Shown here one piece after another: positions 1 to 9,018 of a stretch of DNA of 64,000 bases. This DNA comes from Polynucleobacter wuianus (GTDB lineage Bacteria; Pseudomonadota; Gammaproteobacteria; Burkholderiales; Burkholderiaceae): assembly GCF_001659725.1 (NCBI RefSeq), contig NZ_CP015922.1:372001-436000 (forward strand). The letters run 5' to 3'. Both the position numbers and the translations under genes were made by a program. The notes under the pieces are model-generated. The model was given only the letters and a program-made list of their open reading frames with translations. It was not told the origin of the DNA and did no database searches. Every line of letters starts with the position of its first letter. Position 1 is the stretch's first letter.

Positions 1-1
1 G

Positions 2-100
2 GCTGTTGAAGCCACAACTGGTGAGGCTCATTTGCGCCACCACATTTCACCAAACGGCTACTATCGTGGTCGTAAAGTTGTTAAAACTAAAAACGACTAA
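2..100 (+). CDS. rpmF: 50S ribosomal protein L32, C-terminal part
   Basis: Only the last 32 codons are in the window; the gene begins upstream of base 1. The visible protein contains the basic L32 tail, with a His-His-Ile-Ser-Pro-Asn-Gly-Tyr-Tyr stretch followed by Arg-Gly-Arg-Lys, and ends in TAA. L32 is a small zinc-ribbon-type protein of the large ribosomal subunit; the zinc-binding part is not visible. In many bacteria rpmF sits directly before plsX and the fab genes, linking ribosome and membrane-lipid synthesis, and that order is kept here. A hairpin with a T-run follows the stop codon. Confidence 0.9.
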   Translation, partial: AVEATTGEAHLRHHISPNGYYRGRKVVKTKND

Positions 101-121
101 TTTTTTAGTCTAAACAGATAG

Positions 122-149
122 AAGCGGCTCAAGTTAAGGCCGCTTTTTT
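122..149 (+). terminator. Intrinsic terminator-like hairpin after rpmF
   Basis: The 7-bp arms AAGCGGC (122-128) and GCCGCTT (139-145) enclose a 10-base loop and run into a T-rich tract. It lies between the rpmF stop and the plsX start. It could end part of the rpmF transcripts or set the ratio between rpmF and plsX-fab, since there is little room for a strong separate plsX promoter. Confidence 0.7.
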
Positions 150-183
150 CTTGGATAAATCACTTGCAACACTCAATGTGTCT

Positions 184-1197
184 ATGAGCGTTACTCTTGC
201 TATTGATGCCATGGGCGGAGATCATGGGGTCGTCGTGACGGTTCCCGCTGCCTGCGATTTTCTAGAAAAACATGTTGATGTCAAGATTGCCTTAGTGGGT
301 GATCCGGAATTGATCAAGCAAGTCTTGAGCAAATCTCCCAAAGCGCCAATGGAGCGCATTCATATTATTTCTGCAAGTGAAGTTGTTTTGATGGATGACC
401 CCATTGAAGTTGCTTTGCGTCGCAAAAAAGATTCATCGATGCGCGTTGCGATCGAGCAAGTGAAAGAAGGCGCTGCTGATGCGGTGATTTCTTCTGGCAA
501 CACTGGTGCATTGATGGCAATCTCACGCTATATCTTAAAAACCCTTGAGGGCGTTGATCGTCCTGCCATTGCTACGGCTATTCCTAATGAATTAGGGCGC
601 GGCACAACGATGTTGGATCTTGGCGCTAATGCTGACTGTGAGCCGATACACTTGGTTCAGTTTGCTCAGATGGCTAACGTGATGGTTCAGGTCGTTGATG
701 GCAAACAAAACCCTTCTATCGGTCTTCTCAATATTGGCGAAGAAGTGATTAAGGGTAATGAAGTCGTGAAGCAAACTAGTGAGTTGCTGAGACAGACTAA
801 TTTAAACTTTTACGGCAACGTAGAAGGTAACGATATTTTTAAAGGCACTACTGATATCGTCGTATGCGATGGATTTGTGGGCAACGTAGTGCTGAAAGCT
901 AGCGAAGGCTTGGCAAAAATGATGAGCGGTATGATCCGTGAAGAATTTAATCGCTCTTGGCTAACAAAGTTGATGGCGATTTGCGCTATGGTGCCGCTAC
1001 TTCGTGTTCGTAAGCGCGTTGATCATCGTCGCTATAACGGTGCTGTATTGTTAGGTCTGCGGGGTTGTGTAATTAAGAGTCATGGTTCTGCGGATCGCTT
1101 TGCGTTTGGCTTTGCTTTGGATCGCGCCTATGAGGCAGCCAAAAATCGCATGGTCGAACGTATTGCCGCAGCCTTTGTGGCGGAGACAAAAGTATGA
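184..1197 (+). CDS. plsX: Phosphate acyltransferase PlsX
   Basis: PlsX converts acyl-ACP to acyl-phosphate, the donor that PlsY uses to start phospholipid synthesis; it is a peripheral membrane enzyme. The 337-residue protein has the expected length and opens with the family signature Ile-Asp-Ala-Met-Gly-Gly-Asp-His-Gly. A Ser-Ser-Gly-Asn-Thr-Gly-Ala-Leu-Met motif lies near residue 105. I chose the ATG at 184 because the signature begins a few residues later; an in-frame TTG at 151 would add 11 residues and start right at the terminator T-run. No clear Shine-Dalgarno sequence is visible. The gene overlaps fabH by 4 bases (ATGA), so the two are translationally coupled. Confidence 0.93.
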   Translation: MSVTLAIDAMGGDHGVVVTVPAACDFLEKHVDVKIALVGDPELIKQVLSKSPKAPMERIHIISASEVVLMDDPIEVALRRKKDSSMRVAIEQVKEGAADAVISSGNTGALMAISRYILKTLEGVDRPAIATAIPNELGRGTTMLDLGANADCEPIHLVQFAQMANVMVQVVDGKQNPSIGLLNIGEEVIKGNEVVKQTSELLRQTNLNFYGNVEGNDIFKGTTDIVVCDGFVGNVVLKASEGLAKMMSGMIREEFNRSWLTKLMAICAMVPLLRVRKRVDHRRYNGAVLLGLRGCVIKSHGSADRFAFGFALDRAYEAAKNRMVERIAAAFVAETKV

Positions 1198-2180
1198 GTA
1201 TTTTTGCAAGAGTCGCTGGTACCGGAAGCTATCTTCCTGCACAGCGTCTAACCAATCAAGATTTAGTGGAACTTTTGGCGAAGTCTGGTTTAGAAACCAG
1301 CGATGAGTGGATTACTACTCGTAGCGGTATTTCGGCACGTCATTTTGCCGCCGAGAATGAACTTACTAGCGATCTCGCAGTCAAAGCAGCCCAAGCAGCA
1401 CTAGCTAGTGCGGGCATTACTTCAGAAGATTTAGACCTCATCATTTTGGCAACCTCTACTCCAGATCATTTGGGTGGATTTCCAAGTACTGCTTGTGTAG
1501 TGCAAGACAAATTGGTTGCGCATACCGATTGCGCTGCATTTGATGTGCAAGCTGTTTGTGCTGGTTTTATGTATGCAATGGCAACTGCAGATGCTTTTAT
1601 CCGCTCGGGCTCTTATAAAAAGGTCCTAGTGATTGGCGCCGAAACCTTTTCTCGTATTTTGGATTTTCAAGACCGCGGGACTTGCGTTTTGTTTGGTGAT
1701 GGTGCGGGCGCAGTAGTGCTTGAGGCTTCAAGTGAGCCGGGTATTCTATCTACAGCGCTACATGCTGATGGTAGCCAGCGCGATATTTTATGTGTGCCTG
1801 GACGCGCTGGTAATGGCTCTGTTCACGGTTCTCCATTTATGACCATGGATGGTCAAGCGGTATTTAAATTGGCAGTCAAAGTATTGGAGCAAGTGGCGCA
1901 TGAGGTTTTAGAAAAAGGAAATCTCAAGCCAGAGCAAATTGATTGGTTGGTGCCTCACCAAGCAAACATCCGCATCATGGAAGGCACAGCCAAAAAGATG
2001 GGCATGTCCATGGATAAAGTGATTGTGACTGTGCATGAGCATGGCAATACATCTGCAGCATCAATTCCTTTGGCCTTGGATGCTGGTGTACGTTCTGGTC
2101 AAATTAAGCGCGGTCAACATCTCTTGTTAGAGGGTGTGGGTGGCGGTTTCGCTTGGGGCGCAGTTGCTCTGAAGTATTGA
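1194..2180 (+). CDS. fabH: 3-oxoacyl-ACP synthase III (KAS III)
   Basis: FabH starts fatty-acid synthesis by condensing acetyl-CoA with malonyl-ACP. The 328-residue protein has the thiolase fold and the complete catalytic triad: Cys122 (in Ala-Val-Cys-Ala-Gly), His255 (in Val-Pro-His-Gln-Ala-Asn) and Asn285 (in His-Gly-Asn-Thr-Ser). The C-terminus carries the usual Gly-Val-Gly-Gly-Gly-Phe-Ala-Trp-Gly loop. The start codon overlaps the end of plsX by 4 bases. fabD follows after 60 bases, in the standard order of the cluster. Confidence 0.97.
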   Translation: MSIFARVAGTGSYLPAQRLTNQDLVELLAKSGLETSDEWITTRSGISARHFAAENELTSDLAVKAAQAALASAGITSEDLDLIILATSTPDHLGGFPSTACVVQDKLVAHTDCAAFDVQAVCAGFMYAMATADAFIRSGSYKKVLVIGAETFSRILDFQDRGTCVLFGDGAGAVVLEASSEPGILSTALHADGSQRDILCVPGRAGNGSVHGSPFMTMDGQAVFKLAVKVLEQVAHEVLEKGNLKPEQIDWLVPHQANIRIMEGTAKKMGMSMDKVIVTVHEHGNTSAASIPLALDAGVRSGQIKRGQHLLLEGVGGGFAWGAVALKY

Positions 2181-2240
2181 TCCCGTTAATGCGCGTTAAT
2201 CCGTATTCATTCTATTTTGATCATTCAGTAAATTAATCCC

Positions 2241-3176
2241 ATGACATTTGCATTCGTATTCCCCGGACAAGGTTCTCAATCGGTTGGCATGCTCAATTCC
2301 ATTTCTGAGCGTCCTGAAGTGCGCGCAACATTGCAAGAAGCTTCCGAAGCTTTAGGTGAAGACGTTGCAAAGCTGATTGCAGAAGGTCCTGCGGAAGCGC
2401 TGTCATTAACTACGAATACTCAACCGGTGATGTTGACCGCGGCGGTGGCTTTCTACCGCGCCTGGTTGGCCGCTGGTGGTCAGGCCCCTAAGGTAATGGC
2501 AGGCCATAGTCTTGGCGAGTACTCTGCTTTGGTTGCTGCTGGCGTGATCTCATTTAAGGACGCAGTGCCTTTGGTGCGTTTTCGTGCCGAAGCAATGCAA
2601 ACCGCTGTACCAGTAGGTACCGGTGGTATGGCCGCTATTCTAGGTTTAGATGATGCAACTGTGATCAAAGTTTGTGCCGAAGCAAGTACTGCGTCTGGTG
2701 GCGTAGTTGAGGCAGTCAATTTCAATGCACCTGGCCAAGTAGTAATCGCTGGCGCAAGTGATGCGGTAACAAAAGCATGCGAATTATTAAAAGCAGCTGG
2801 TGCTAAACGTGCGTTGCCATTGCCGGTATCCGCACCATTCCATTCTTCTTTATTGCAACCAGCCTCAGAAAAGCTCAAAGGCTATTTAGCTGATATCGAA
2901 TTTAAATCACCAACGATTGCCGTCATTAACAACGTTGATGTTGAAATTTTGAATGATCCAGCTGCCATTAAAGATGCACTAGTTCGTCAAGCTGCTAAAC
3001 CAGTGCGTTGGCAAGAAACGATTCAAGTAATGGCTGCGCAAGGCATTACTCAAGTAGTAGAGTGCGGCCCTGGCAAGGTATTGGCTGGGCTTACTAAGCG
3101 CATTAATGATCAAGTGATGGGCGTGCCAGTATTTGATGAGGCTAGTCTGAATGAAGTCTTGGCAAGCTTGAAATAA
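2241..3176 (+). CDS. fabD: Malonyl-CoA:ACP transacylase
   Basis: FabD moves the malonyl group from CoA to ACP, supplying the extender unit of fatty-acid synthesis in the cytoplasm. The 311-residue protein starts with the Phe-Pro-Gly-Gln-Gly-Ser-Gln motif and contains the nucleophile Ser90 in Gly-His-Ser-Leu-Gly-Glu. The catalytic His lies in Ser-Ala-Pro-Phe-His-Ser-Ser near residue 200. Its length matches the E. coli enzyme. It sits between fabH and fabG in the same orientation and is presumably co-transcribed with them. Confidence 0.97.
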   Translation: MTFAFVFPGQGSQSVGMLNSISERPEVRATLQEASEALGEDVAKLIAEGPAEALSLTTNTQPVMLTAAVAFYRAWLAAGGQAPKVMAGHSLGEYSALVAAGVISFKDAVPLVRFRAEAMQTAVPVGTGGMAAILGLDDATVIKVCAEASTASGGVVEAVNFNAPGQVVIAGASDAVTKACELLKAAGAKRALPLPVSAPFHSSLLQPASEKLKGYLADIEFKSPTIAVINNVDVEILNDPAAIKDALVRQAAKPVRWQETIQVMAAQGITQVVECGPGKVLAGLTKRINDQVMGVPVFDEASLNEVLASLK

Positions 3177-3225
3177 ACGGTAAAAGATTAAAAACAGCAA
3201 TTAAAAGAAAAAGCGGAAGACAAAT

Positions 3226-3969
3226 ATGAATCTCGACTTAAACGGACAAATTGCCTTAGTAACTGGTGCCTCGCGTGGCATTGGCCAAGCAATTGCGGAT
3301 GAGTTGGTCAAGTGTGGTGCGAAGGTGATTGGTACTGCTACTTCAGAGAGTGGTGCAAAAGCAATCGATGAGCGCTTAAAGGCTTCTGGTGGTGCTGGCT
3401 TGGTATTGAATGTCACTGCATCAAATGCGTGTGAAGAAATCATTGATCGCATTGTGAAAGATTTTGGCGGTATCAATATTTTGGTGAACAACGCTGGTAT
3501 TACTCGCGATAACTTAGCAATGCGCATGAAGTCTGAAGAATGGACTGATGTGATTGATACCAACTTAAGTTCAGTCTTCCGTTTATCCCAAGCTGTTTTG
3601 CGCCCTATGATGAAAGCACGGGGTGGTCGCATTATCAATATCACCTCTATCGTGGGACATATGGGTAACGCTGGTCAGGCAAATTATGCTGCTGCAAAAG
3701 CAGGCGTTTCTGGCATGACTCGTGCCTTGGCTCGTGAAATTGGCAGTCGTAACATTACCGTCAATTGTGTAGCGCCTGGATTTATTGATACTGATATGAC
3801 GCGCGCTTTGAGCGAAGAGCAGCAAAATGCCCTAAAAGTGAACATTCCACTGGCTCGTTTGGGTAGTCCAGAAGATGTTGCTCAGGCAGTGGCATTTTTA
3901 GCCTCTCCGGCAGCCGCTTATATCACGGGAAATACCCTCCACGTCAACGGCGGACTCTATTTAGCCTAA
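3226..3969 (+). CDS. fabG: 3-oxoacyl-ACP reductase
   Basis: FabG is the NADPH-dependent reductase that makes 3-hydroxyacyl-ACP in each elongation cycle. The 247-residue protein is a short-chain dehydrogenase with the cofactor motif Thr-Gly-Ala-Ser-Arg-Gly-Ile-Gly (residues 13-20), the Asn-Asn-Ala-Gly motif (88-91) and the catalytic Ser141, Tyr154 and Lys158. The C-terminal His-Val-Asn-Gly-Gly is also typical. A weak GGAAG lies before the ATG. acpP follows after about 100 bases. Confidence 0.97.
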   Translation: MNLDLNGQIALVTGASRGIGQAIADELVKCGAKVIGTATSESGAKAIDERLKASGGAGLVLNVTASNACEEIIDRIVKDFGGINILVNNAGITRDNLAMRMKSEEWTDVIDTNLSSVFRLSQAVLRPMMKARGGRIINITSIVGHMGNAGQANYAAAKAGVSGMTRALAREIGSRNITVNCVAPGFIDTDMTRALSEEQQNALKVNIPLARLGSPEDVAQAVAFLASPAAAYITGNTLHVNGGLYLA

Positions 3970-4071
3970 CGGCAAAGCATGAATTTGGTCATTTTTGGGC
4001 GAATTTGCTAATCTAGCCCACCAAACTGATAAAATCCTTTTCATCGTTTTTTACAACCCCTGGGGAAATTA

Positions 4072-4311
4072 ATGGACAACATCGAACAACGCGTTAAGAA
4101 AATCGTCGCTGAGCAATTAGGCGTCGCTGAAGGAGATATCAAAAATGAATCTTCTTTCGTGAACGACTTGGGCGCTGACTCTCTTGACACTGTTGAGCTA
4201 GTTATGGCTTTGGAAGATGAATTCGGCATCGAAATTCCTGATGAGGAAGCTGAAAAGATCACCACAGTTCAGCTCGCGATCGACTTCGCTAAATCAAAAG
4301 CTCAGGGTTAA
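4072..4311 (+). CDS. acpP: Acyl carrier protein
   Basis: This 79-residue acidic protein carries the growing acyl chain on a phosphopantetheine arm. The attachment site is Ser37 in the Asp-Ser-Leu-Asp motif, and the helices around it match the family. AcpS, which attaches the arm, is encoded at 13078 in this window. The ATG follows a CTGGGGAAA stretch that can serve as ribosome binding site. The gap of about 100 bases before it could hold a promoter for extra acpP expression (a TAAAAT hexamer lies at 4030-4035), but I see no convincing -35 box. Confidence 0.98.
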   Translation: MDNIEQRVKKIVAEQLGVAEGDIKNESSFVNDLGADSLDTVELVMALEDEFGIEIPDEEAEKITTVQLAIDFAKSKAQG

Positions 4312-4332
4312 TTCCCGAGCCTAGGTATTACT

Positions 4333-5580
4333 GTGTCAGCATCAAATGGCCGACGCCGGGTAGTAGTCACCGGCCTTGGTCTCATTTCACCTGTTGGTAA
4401 TTCAGTTGACGTAGCTTGGACTAATTTGCTGGAAGGCAAATCAGGTATTGCTACGATCACTAAATTTGACCACGCCCCACTTAGCGTTCACTTTGCAGGT
4501 GAGGTGAAAGATTTCAATGTCGAAGAATATGTTTCTGCCAAAGAGGCGCGCCACATGGATACCTTTATCCATTACGGCATCGCTGCTGGTACGCAAGCCA
4601 TTCGCGACAGCGGTCTAGAGATCACAGAGCAAAATGCCGAGCGCGTAGGCGTGATGGTGGGTTCTGGCATCGGCGGCCTGCCCATGATTGAAGAGACTGG
4701 CGCTGAGCTTCTGGCTCGCGGTCCTCGTCGCATCTCACCATTCTTTGTTCCAGGCTCCATTATTAATATGATTTCTGGGCACCTCAGTATTTTGTTTGGC
4801 CTCAAGGGTCCAAACGTTGCTGCGGTAACAGCGTGCACAACTGGTTTGCACAGTATAGGTTTGGCTGCACGTTTAATTCAGTACGGTGATGCAGATGTAA
4901 TGGTTGCTGGTGGTTCTGAGTCCACCATTTCTGCATTAGGTGTTGGCGGTTTTGCTTCTGCAAGAGCGCTCTCTACTCGTAATGATGATCCTGCCACTGC
5001 TTCACGACCTTGGGATAAAGACCGCGATGGTTTTGTTCTCGGCGAAGGTGCTGGTGTTGTTGTGCTTGAAGAGTATGAACACGCTAAAGCACGCGGCGCA
5101 AAAATTTATTGCGAACTACTTGGATTTGGTATGAGCGGTGACGCTTATCACATGACTGCGCCAAATATGGACGGCCCACGTCGCTGCATGGTGAACGCGA
5201 TGCGCGACGCTGGTTTAAATCCAGATCAAATACAGTATTTGAACGCTCACGGTACCTCTACGCCTTTGGGTGATAAGAATGAAACCGAGGCAATCAAAGC
5301 GGCATTGGGCGACCATGCTAAGAAGGCTTTAATTAACTCTACTAAGTCGATGACTGGTCACCTTTTGGGTGGTGCGGGTGGTTTGGAGTCTGTTTTCACA
5401 ATTTTGGCCCTTCATAACCAGAAATCTCCACCAACCATCAATATCTTCAACCAAGATCCTGAGTGTGATTTGGACTACTGCGCCAATACTGCCAGGGATG
5501 TGAAGATTGAGCATGCAGTCAAAAACAACTTTGGCTTTGGTGGTACTAACGGCACCTTGATTTTTGGTAAGCTGACCTAA
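4333..5580 (+). CDS. fabF: 3-oxoacyl-ACP synthase II
   Basis: FabF condenses malonyl-ACP with long acyl-ACPs and controls the saturated to unsaturated balance. The 415-residue protein has the KAS II triad Cys168 (Thr-Ala-Cys-Thr-Thr), His306 (Asn-Ala-His-Gly-Thr-Ser-Thr-Pro) and His343 (Thr-Gly-His-Leu-Leu-Gly), and the C-terminal Asn-Asn-Phe-Gly-Phe-Gly-Gly-Thr-Asn loop. The start is a GTG 21 bases after acpP; the conserved Val-Val-Val-Thr-Gly-Leu-Gly begins at residue 10, so this start fits. It is the last gene of the fab cluster. The expected rpoE-rseA-rseB genes do not follow. Confidence 0.97.
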   Translation: MSASNGRRRVVVTGLGLISPVGNSVDVAWTNLLEGKSGIATITKFDHAPLSVHFAGEVKDFNVEEYVSAKEARHMDTFIHYGIAAGTQAIRDSGLEITEQNAERVGVMVGSGIGGLPMIEETGAELLARGPRRISPFFVPGSIINMISGHLSILFGLKGPNVAAVTACTTGLHSIGLAARLIQYGDADVMVAGGSESTISALGVGGFASARALSTRNDDPATASRPWDKDRDGFVLGEGAGVVVLEEYEHAKARGAKIYCELLGFGMSGDAYHMTAPNMDGPRRCMVNAMRDAGLNPDQIQYLNAHGTSTPLGDKNETEAIKAALGDHAKKALINSTKSMTGHLLGGAGGLESVFTILALHNQKSPPTINIFNQDPECDLDYCANTARDVKIEHAVKNNFGFGGTNGTLIFGKLT

Positions 5581-5630
5581 TATTCTCTTTATCTTCAATT
5601 TTTGGTTTTTACCAAGTAGGTCATAGCATT

Positions 5631-7076
5631 ATGAAAAAGCACTTTATTGCGCTCTTGGCTATTTTGAGTCTGGGGCAGATGTCGTTTATTGCGCCTGCAA
5701 TCGCTCAAAATCCTCGAGTCACTATTCCGGATTTTGCCGACTTGGTTGAGCGTGCAAGTCCTGCAGTTGTTAATATTCGTACGACTGAAAAAATTATGGT
5801 TCAACAGAATCAAGGTGGCATTCCAGGAATGCCTGAAGATCAAGCCGAGTTCTTCCGTCGTTTCTTTGGCGTTCCGATTCCAGGTATTCCGAATGGACCT
5901 AAACAAGCGCAGCCAAATCTAGGTAAGCCACAAGAAGCAGACCGTGGTGTTGGGTCTGGTTTCATTATTGAATCTAATGGTTTGATTCTGACAAACGCAC
6001 ACGTGGTTGAGGGCGCCACGACGATCTATGTGACGCTGACAGATAAACGTGAGTTCAAAGCAAAGCTATTGGGTATGGATAAGCGTACCGATGTAGCAGT
6101 CGTCAAAATTGAAGCGCGTGATTTACCGAAACTCCCTTTAGGTGACTCATCAAAGGTACGAGTTGGTGAGTGGGTCTTGGCAATTGGTTCACCGTTTGGA
6201 CTCGAGAATACTGTGACTGCAGGCATTGTTTCTGCAAAGAGCCGTGATACAGGCGACTACCTGCCCTTTATCCAGACTGACGTTGCGGTCAACCCAGGTA
6301 ACTCTGGTGGCCCATTGCTCAATACTGCAGGTCAAGTGATTGGTATCAACTCTCAGATCTTTAGTCGCTCTGGTGGCTATATGGGAATCTCTTTTGCCAT
6401 TCCGATTGATGAAGCCATGCGGGTAGCCGATCAGTTGCGCACCAACGGAAAAATGACGCGCGGTCGCATTGGCGTTGCTTTGGGTGAAATGACAAAAGAG
6501 GTTGCAGAGAGTTTAGGTTTAGGTAAACCACGCGGCGCATATGTGCGTAACGTTGAGCCAGGTGGTCCTGCCGCTGCCGGCGGGATTGAAGCAGGCGATG
6601 TCATCTTGAGTTTTAATGGTCGTGAGATTGCAAAATCCACTGACTTACCAAGAGTAGTTGGTGATACCAAGCCAGGCACTTCTGTGCCCGTGCAAGTTTG
6701 GCGTAAAGGTGCAACACGCGAACTCAATGTCACCGTGACAGATACTGAATCTGCGCAAGTTGCCAAGAAGTCGGATGCACCTGCTGCAAATGGCAATAGT
6801 GCAAATACCTTGGGTGTGACAGTGACTGATTTGTCAGACGCTAAAAAGAAGGATCTGAATATCAAGGGTGGGGTAGAGGTGACCGGTTTGGGCGATGGCC
6901 CCCTAGCTAGAGCGGGGGTTCGTCCTGGTGATGTGATTATTCGGGTGGCTGATGCCGACATTTCAGGGGTAAAGCAGTTTGAGACCCTGGTTAAAGGCCT
7001 CGATGCTAATAAGGCTGTTCCGGTCTTTATACGCCGTGCTGACAGTACTTTAGTCATCCCTGTCAGGCCAAAATAA
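5631..7076 (+). CDS. mucD: Periplasmic serine protease of the DegP/MucD family
   Basis: This is a trypsin-like protease and chaperone that removes damaged periplasmic proteins. The 481-residue protein starts with a signal peptide (Lys-Lys, hydrophobic core, cleavage near Ala-Ile-Ala-Gln, residue 25). The catalytic triad is intact: His124 (Thr-Asn-Ala-His-Val-Val), Asp154 (Arg-Thr-Asp-Val-Ala) and Ser225 (Gly-Asn-Ser-Gly-Gly-Pro). Two PDZ domains follow at about 275-375 and 395-478. In many relatives mucD ends the rpoE-rseA-rseB-mucD operon; here it starts 50 bases after fabF with no sigma-factor gene before it. lepA comes next. Confidence 0.94.
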   Translation: MKKHFIALLAILSLGQMSFIAPAIAQNPRVTIPDFADLVERASPAVVNIRTTEKIMVQQNQGGIPGMPEDQAEFFRRFFGVPIPGIPNGPKQAQPNLGKPQEADRGVGSGFIIESNGLILTNAHVVEGATTIYVTLTDKREFKAKLLGMDKRTDVAVVKIEARDLPKLPLGDSSKVRVGEWVLAIGSPFGLENTVTAGIVSAKSRDTGDYLPFIQTDVAVNPGNSGGPLLNTAGQVIGINSQIFSRSGGYMGISFAIPIDEAMRVADQLRTNGKMTRGRIGVALGEMTKEVAESLGLGKPRGAYVRNVEPGGPAAAGGIEAGDVILSFNGREIAKSTDLPRVVGDTKPGTSVPVQVWRKGATRELNVTVTDTESAQVAKKSDAPAANGNSANTLGVTVTDLSDAKKKDLNIKGGVEVTGLGDGPLARAGVRPGDVIIRVADADISGVKQFETLVKGLDANKAVPVFIRRADSTLVIPVRPK

Positions 7077-7212
7077 GCCCTTTTTAGACCAAAAAATGGG
7101 GTTCGGCGCCTTTTGGGCGCCACCCATTACAATCCCTTTAAGACGACTTTTTGCAGCGCATCATTGTGGTGCGTTCTGACAAGGCGTTTTTCGAATCACT
7201 AAATAAGACGCT

Positions 7213-9018
7213 ATGGATTTAATCCGCAATTTTTCTATCATCGCCCATATTGATCACGGCAAATCTACGCTTGCGGATCGCATTATTCAACTGTGTGGCG
7301 GTCTCTCCGATCGCGAAATGGAAGCCCAGGTTCTCGATTCAATGGATATTGAGCGTGAGCGGGGTATCACCATTAAGGCTCAAACTGCAGCCCTCAATTA
7401 CAAAGCTAAAGATGGCAAGATTTACAACCTCAATCTGATTGATACCCCAGGGCACGTCGACTTTTCTTATGAGGTAAGCCGTTCTTTATCTGCTTGTGAG
7501 GGTGCTTTATTGGTGGTTGATGCTAGTCAAGGCGTTGAGGCGCAAACCGTTGCCAACTGTTACATGGCTCTTGAGTTGGGTGTTGAGGTTGTTCCAGTTC
7601 TCAATAAGATTGACTTACCGCAAGCTGATCCTGATCGCGCTAAAAAAGAAATCGAAGACGTGATTGGTATTGATGCATCAGAAGCGGTTACTTGCTCGGC
7701 CAAAACAGGCATGGGGGTTGCAGACGTCATTGAAGAAATGATTGCAAAGGTCCCGCCACCAAAAGGCAATGCGGCGGATCCATTGCAGGCATTGATCATT
7801 GATTCTTGGTTTGACAACTATGTTGGTGTTGTCATGTTGATCCGTGTTGTGAACGGCACCTTAAAACCAAAAGAAAAAATTACCTTAATGGCTAATGGCT
7901 CCAGCCATTTAGTCGAGCATGTTGGCGTGTTTAGTCCAAAGTCTGTAGATCGCCCAGAGTTATCTGCAGGTCAAGTAGGTTTTGTGATTGCTGGCATTAA
8001 AGAATTGAAAGCAGCTAAAGTTGGCGACACGGTGACGCATTCTCCTGGGCAGCAAGGTAGAGTTCCTGCAGGCCAACCACTGCCTGGATTTAAAGAAGTC
8101 AAACCTCAAGTGTTTGCCGGTTTGTATCCAGTTGAAGCAAGCGAATACGATCAATTGCGTGAGTCACTTGAAAAGCTCAAGCTGAATGATGCCTCTCTCT
8201 TGTATGAGCCAGAAGTTTCTCAGGCTTTAGGTTTTGGATTCCGTTGCGGCTTCTTGGGTTTACTCCATATGGAGATCGTGCAAGAGCGCTTAGAGCGCCA
8301 GTATGGCATGAACTTGATTACAACCGCGCCAACCGTGGTGTATCAAGTGCAGCAATCGGATGGCACGATCTTGATGGTGGATAACCCATCAAAGATGCCT
8401 GAGACGAGTAAGGTTGACACCATCATGGAGCCGATAGTGACGGTTAATCTCTACATGCCACAAGAGTATGTGGGGTCGGTCATTACCTTGTGCGTCGGTA
8501 AGCGTGGTATTCAGACGGGTATGAACTATTTGGGTCGCCAAGTGCAGCTCACTTACGAGTTACCTATGGCTGAAATTGTCTTGGACTTTTTCGATCGCCT
8601 TAAGTCGATCTCTCGCGGTTATGCCTCGATGGATTATGAATTCAAAGAATATCGTCCAGCAGATGTGGTCAAGGTCGATATTCTGATTAATGGTGATCGT
8701 GTTGATGCGCTGTCGGTGATTGTGCATAGAAGCAATAGTCAGCACCGTGGCCGCGAAGTGGTTTCCAAAATGCGTGGCATTATTCCGCGTCAAATGTTTG
8801 ATGTCGCGATTCAGGCTGCAATTGGTAGCAACATTGTTGCTCGTGAAAACGTCAAGGCTTTGCTTAAAAACGTTTTGGCCAAGTGTTACGGTGGTGACAT
8901 CTCTCGTAAGCGTAAGTTATTAGAGAAGCAAAAAGAAGGTAAGAAACGCATGAAGCAAGTGGGCAACGTAGAGATTCCACAAGAAGCCTTCTTGGCTATT
9001 TTGCAGGTAGAAGATTAA
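7213..9018 (+). CDS. lepA: Elongation factor 4 (LepA) GTPase
   Basis: LepA is a ribosome-associated translational GTPase linked to initiation and to recovery of stalled or mistranslocated ribosomes. The 601-residue protein shows the G1 motif His-Ile-Asp-His-Gly-Lys-Ser-Thr near residue 11, G3 Asp-Thr-Pro-Gly-His, G4 Asn-Lys-Ile-Asp, EF-G-like domains and the LepA-specific basic C-terminal domain (Arg-Lys-Arg-Lys-Leu-Leu-Glu-Lys-Gln-Lys). Its stop TAA overlaps the lepB ATG by one base, the usual lepA-lepB coupling. Confidence 0.97.
   Translation: MDLIRNFSIIAHIDHGKSTLADRIIQLCGGLSDREMEAQVLDSMDIERERGITIKAQTAALNYKAKDGKIYNLNLIDTPGHVDFSYEVSRSLSACEGALLVVDASQGVEAQTVANCYMALELGVEVVPVLNKIDLPQADPDRAKKEIEDVIGIDASEAVTCSAKTGMGVADVIEEMIAKVPPPKGNAADPLQALIIDSWFDNYVGVVMLIRVVNGTLKPKEKITLMANGSSHLVEHVGVFSPKSVDRPELSAGQVGFVIAGIKELKAAKVGDTVTHSPGQQGRVPAGQPLPGFKEVKPQVFAGLYPVEASEYDQLRESLEKLKLNDASLLYEPEVSQALGFGFRCGFLGLLHMEIVQERLERQYGMNLITTAPTVVYQVQQSDGTILMVDNPSKMPETSKVDTIMEPIVTVNLYMPQEYVGSVITLCVGKRGIQTGMNYLGRQVQLTYELPMAEIVLDFFDRLKSISRGYASMDYEFKEYRPADVVKVDILINGDRVDALSVIVHRSNSQHRGREVVSKMRGIIPRQMFDVAIQAAIGSNIVARENVKALLKNVLAKCYGGDISRKRKLLEKQKEGKKRMKQVGNVEIPQEAFLAILQVED

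Noticed and set aside
151..183. TTG start for plsX
   Set aside because: It sits directly after the terminator T-run and gives 11 extra residues not expected before the conserved N-terminus.
6431..7123. 230-codon antisense open frame inside mucD
   Set aside because: It mirrors the codon pattern of mucD on the other strand, has no family motifs and no ribosome binding site.
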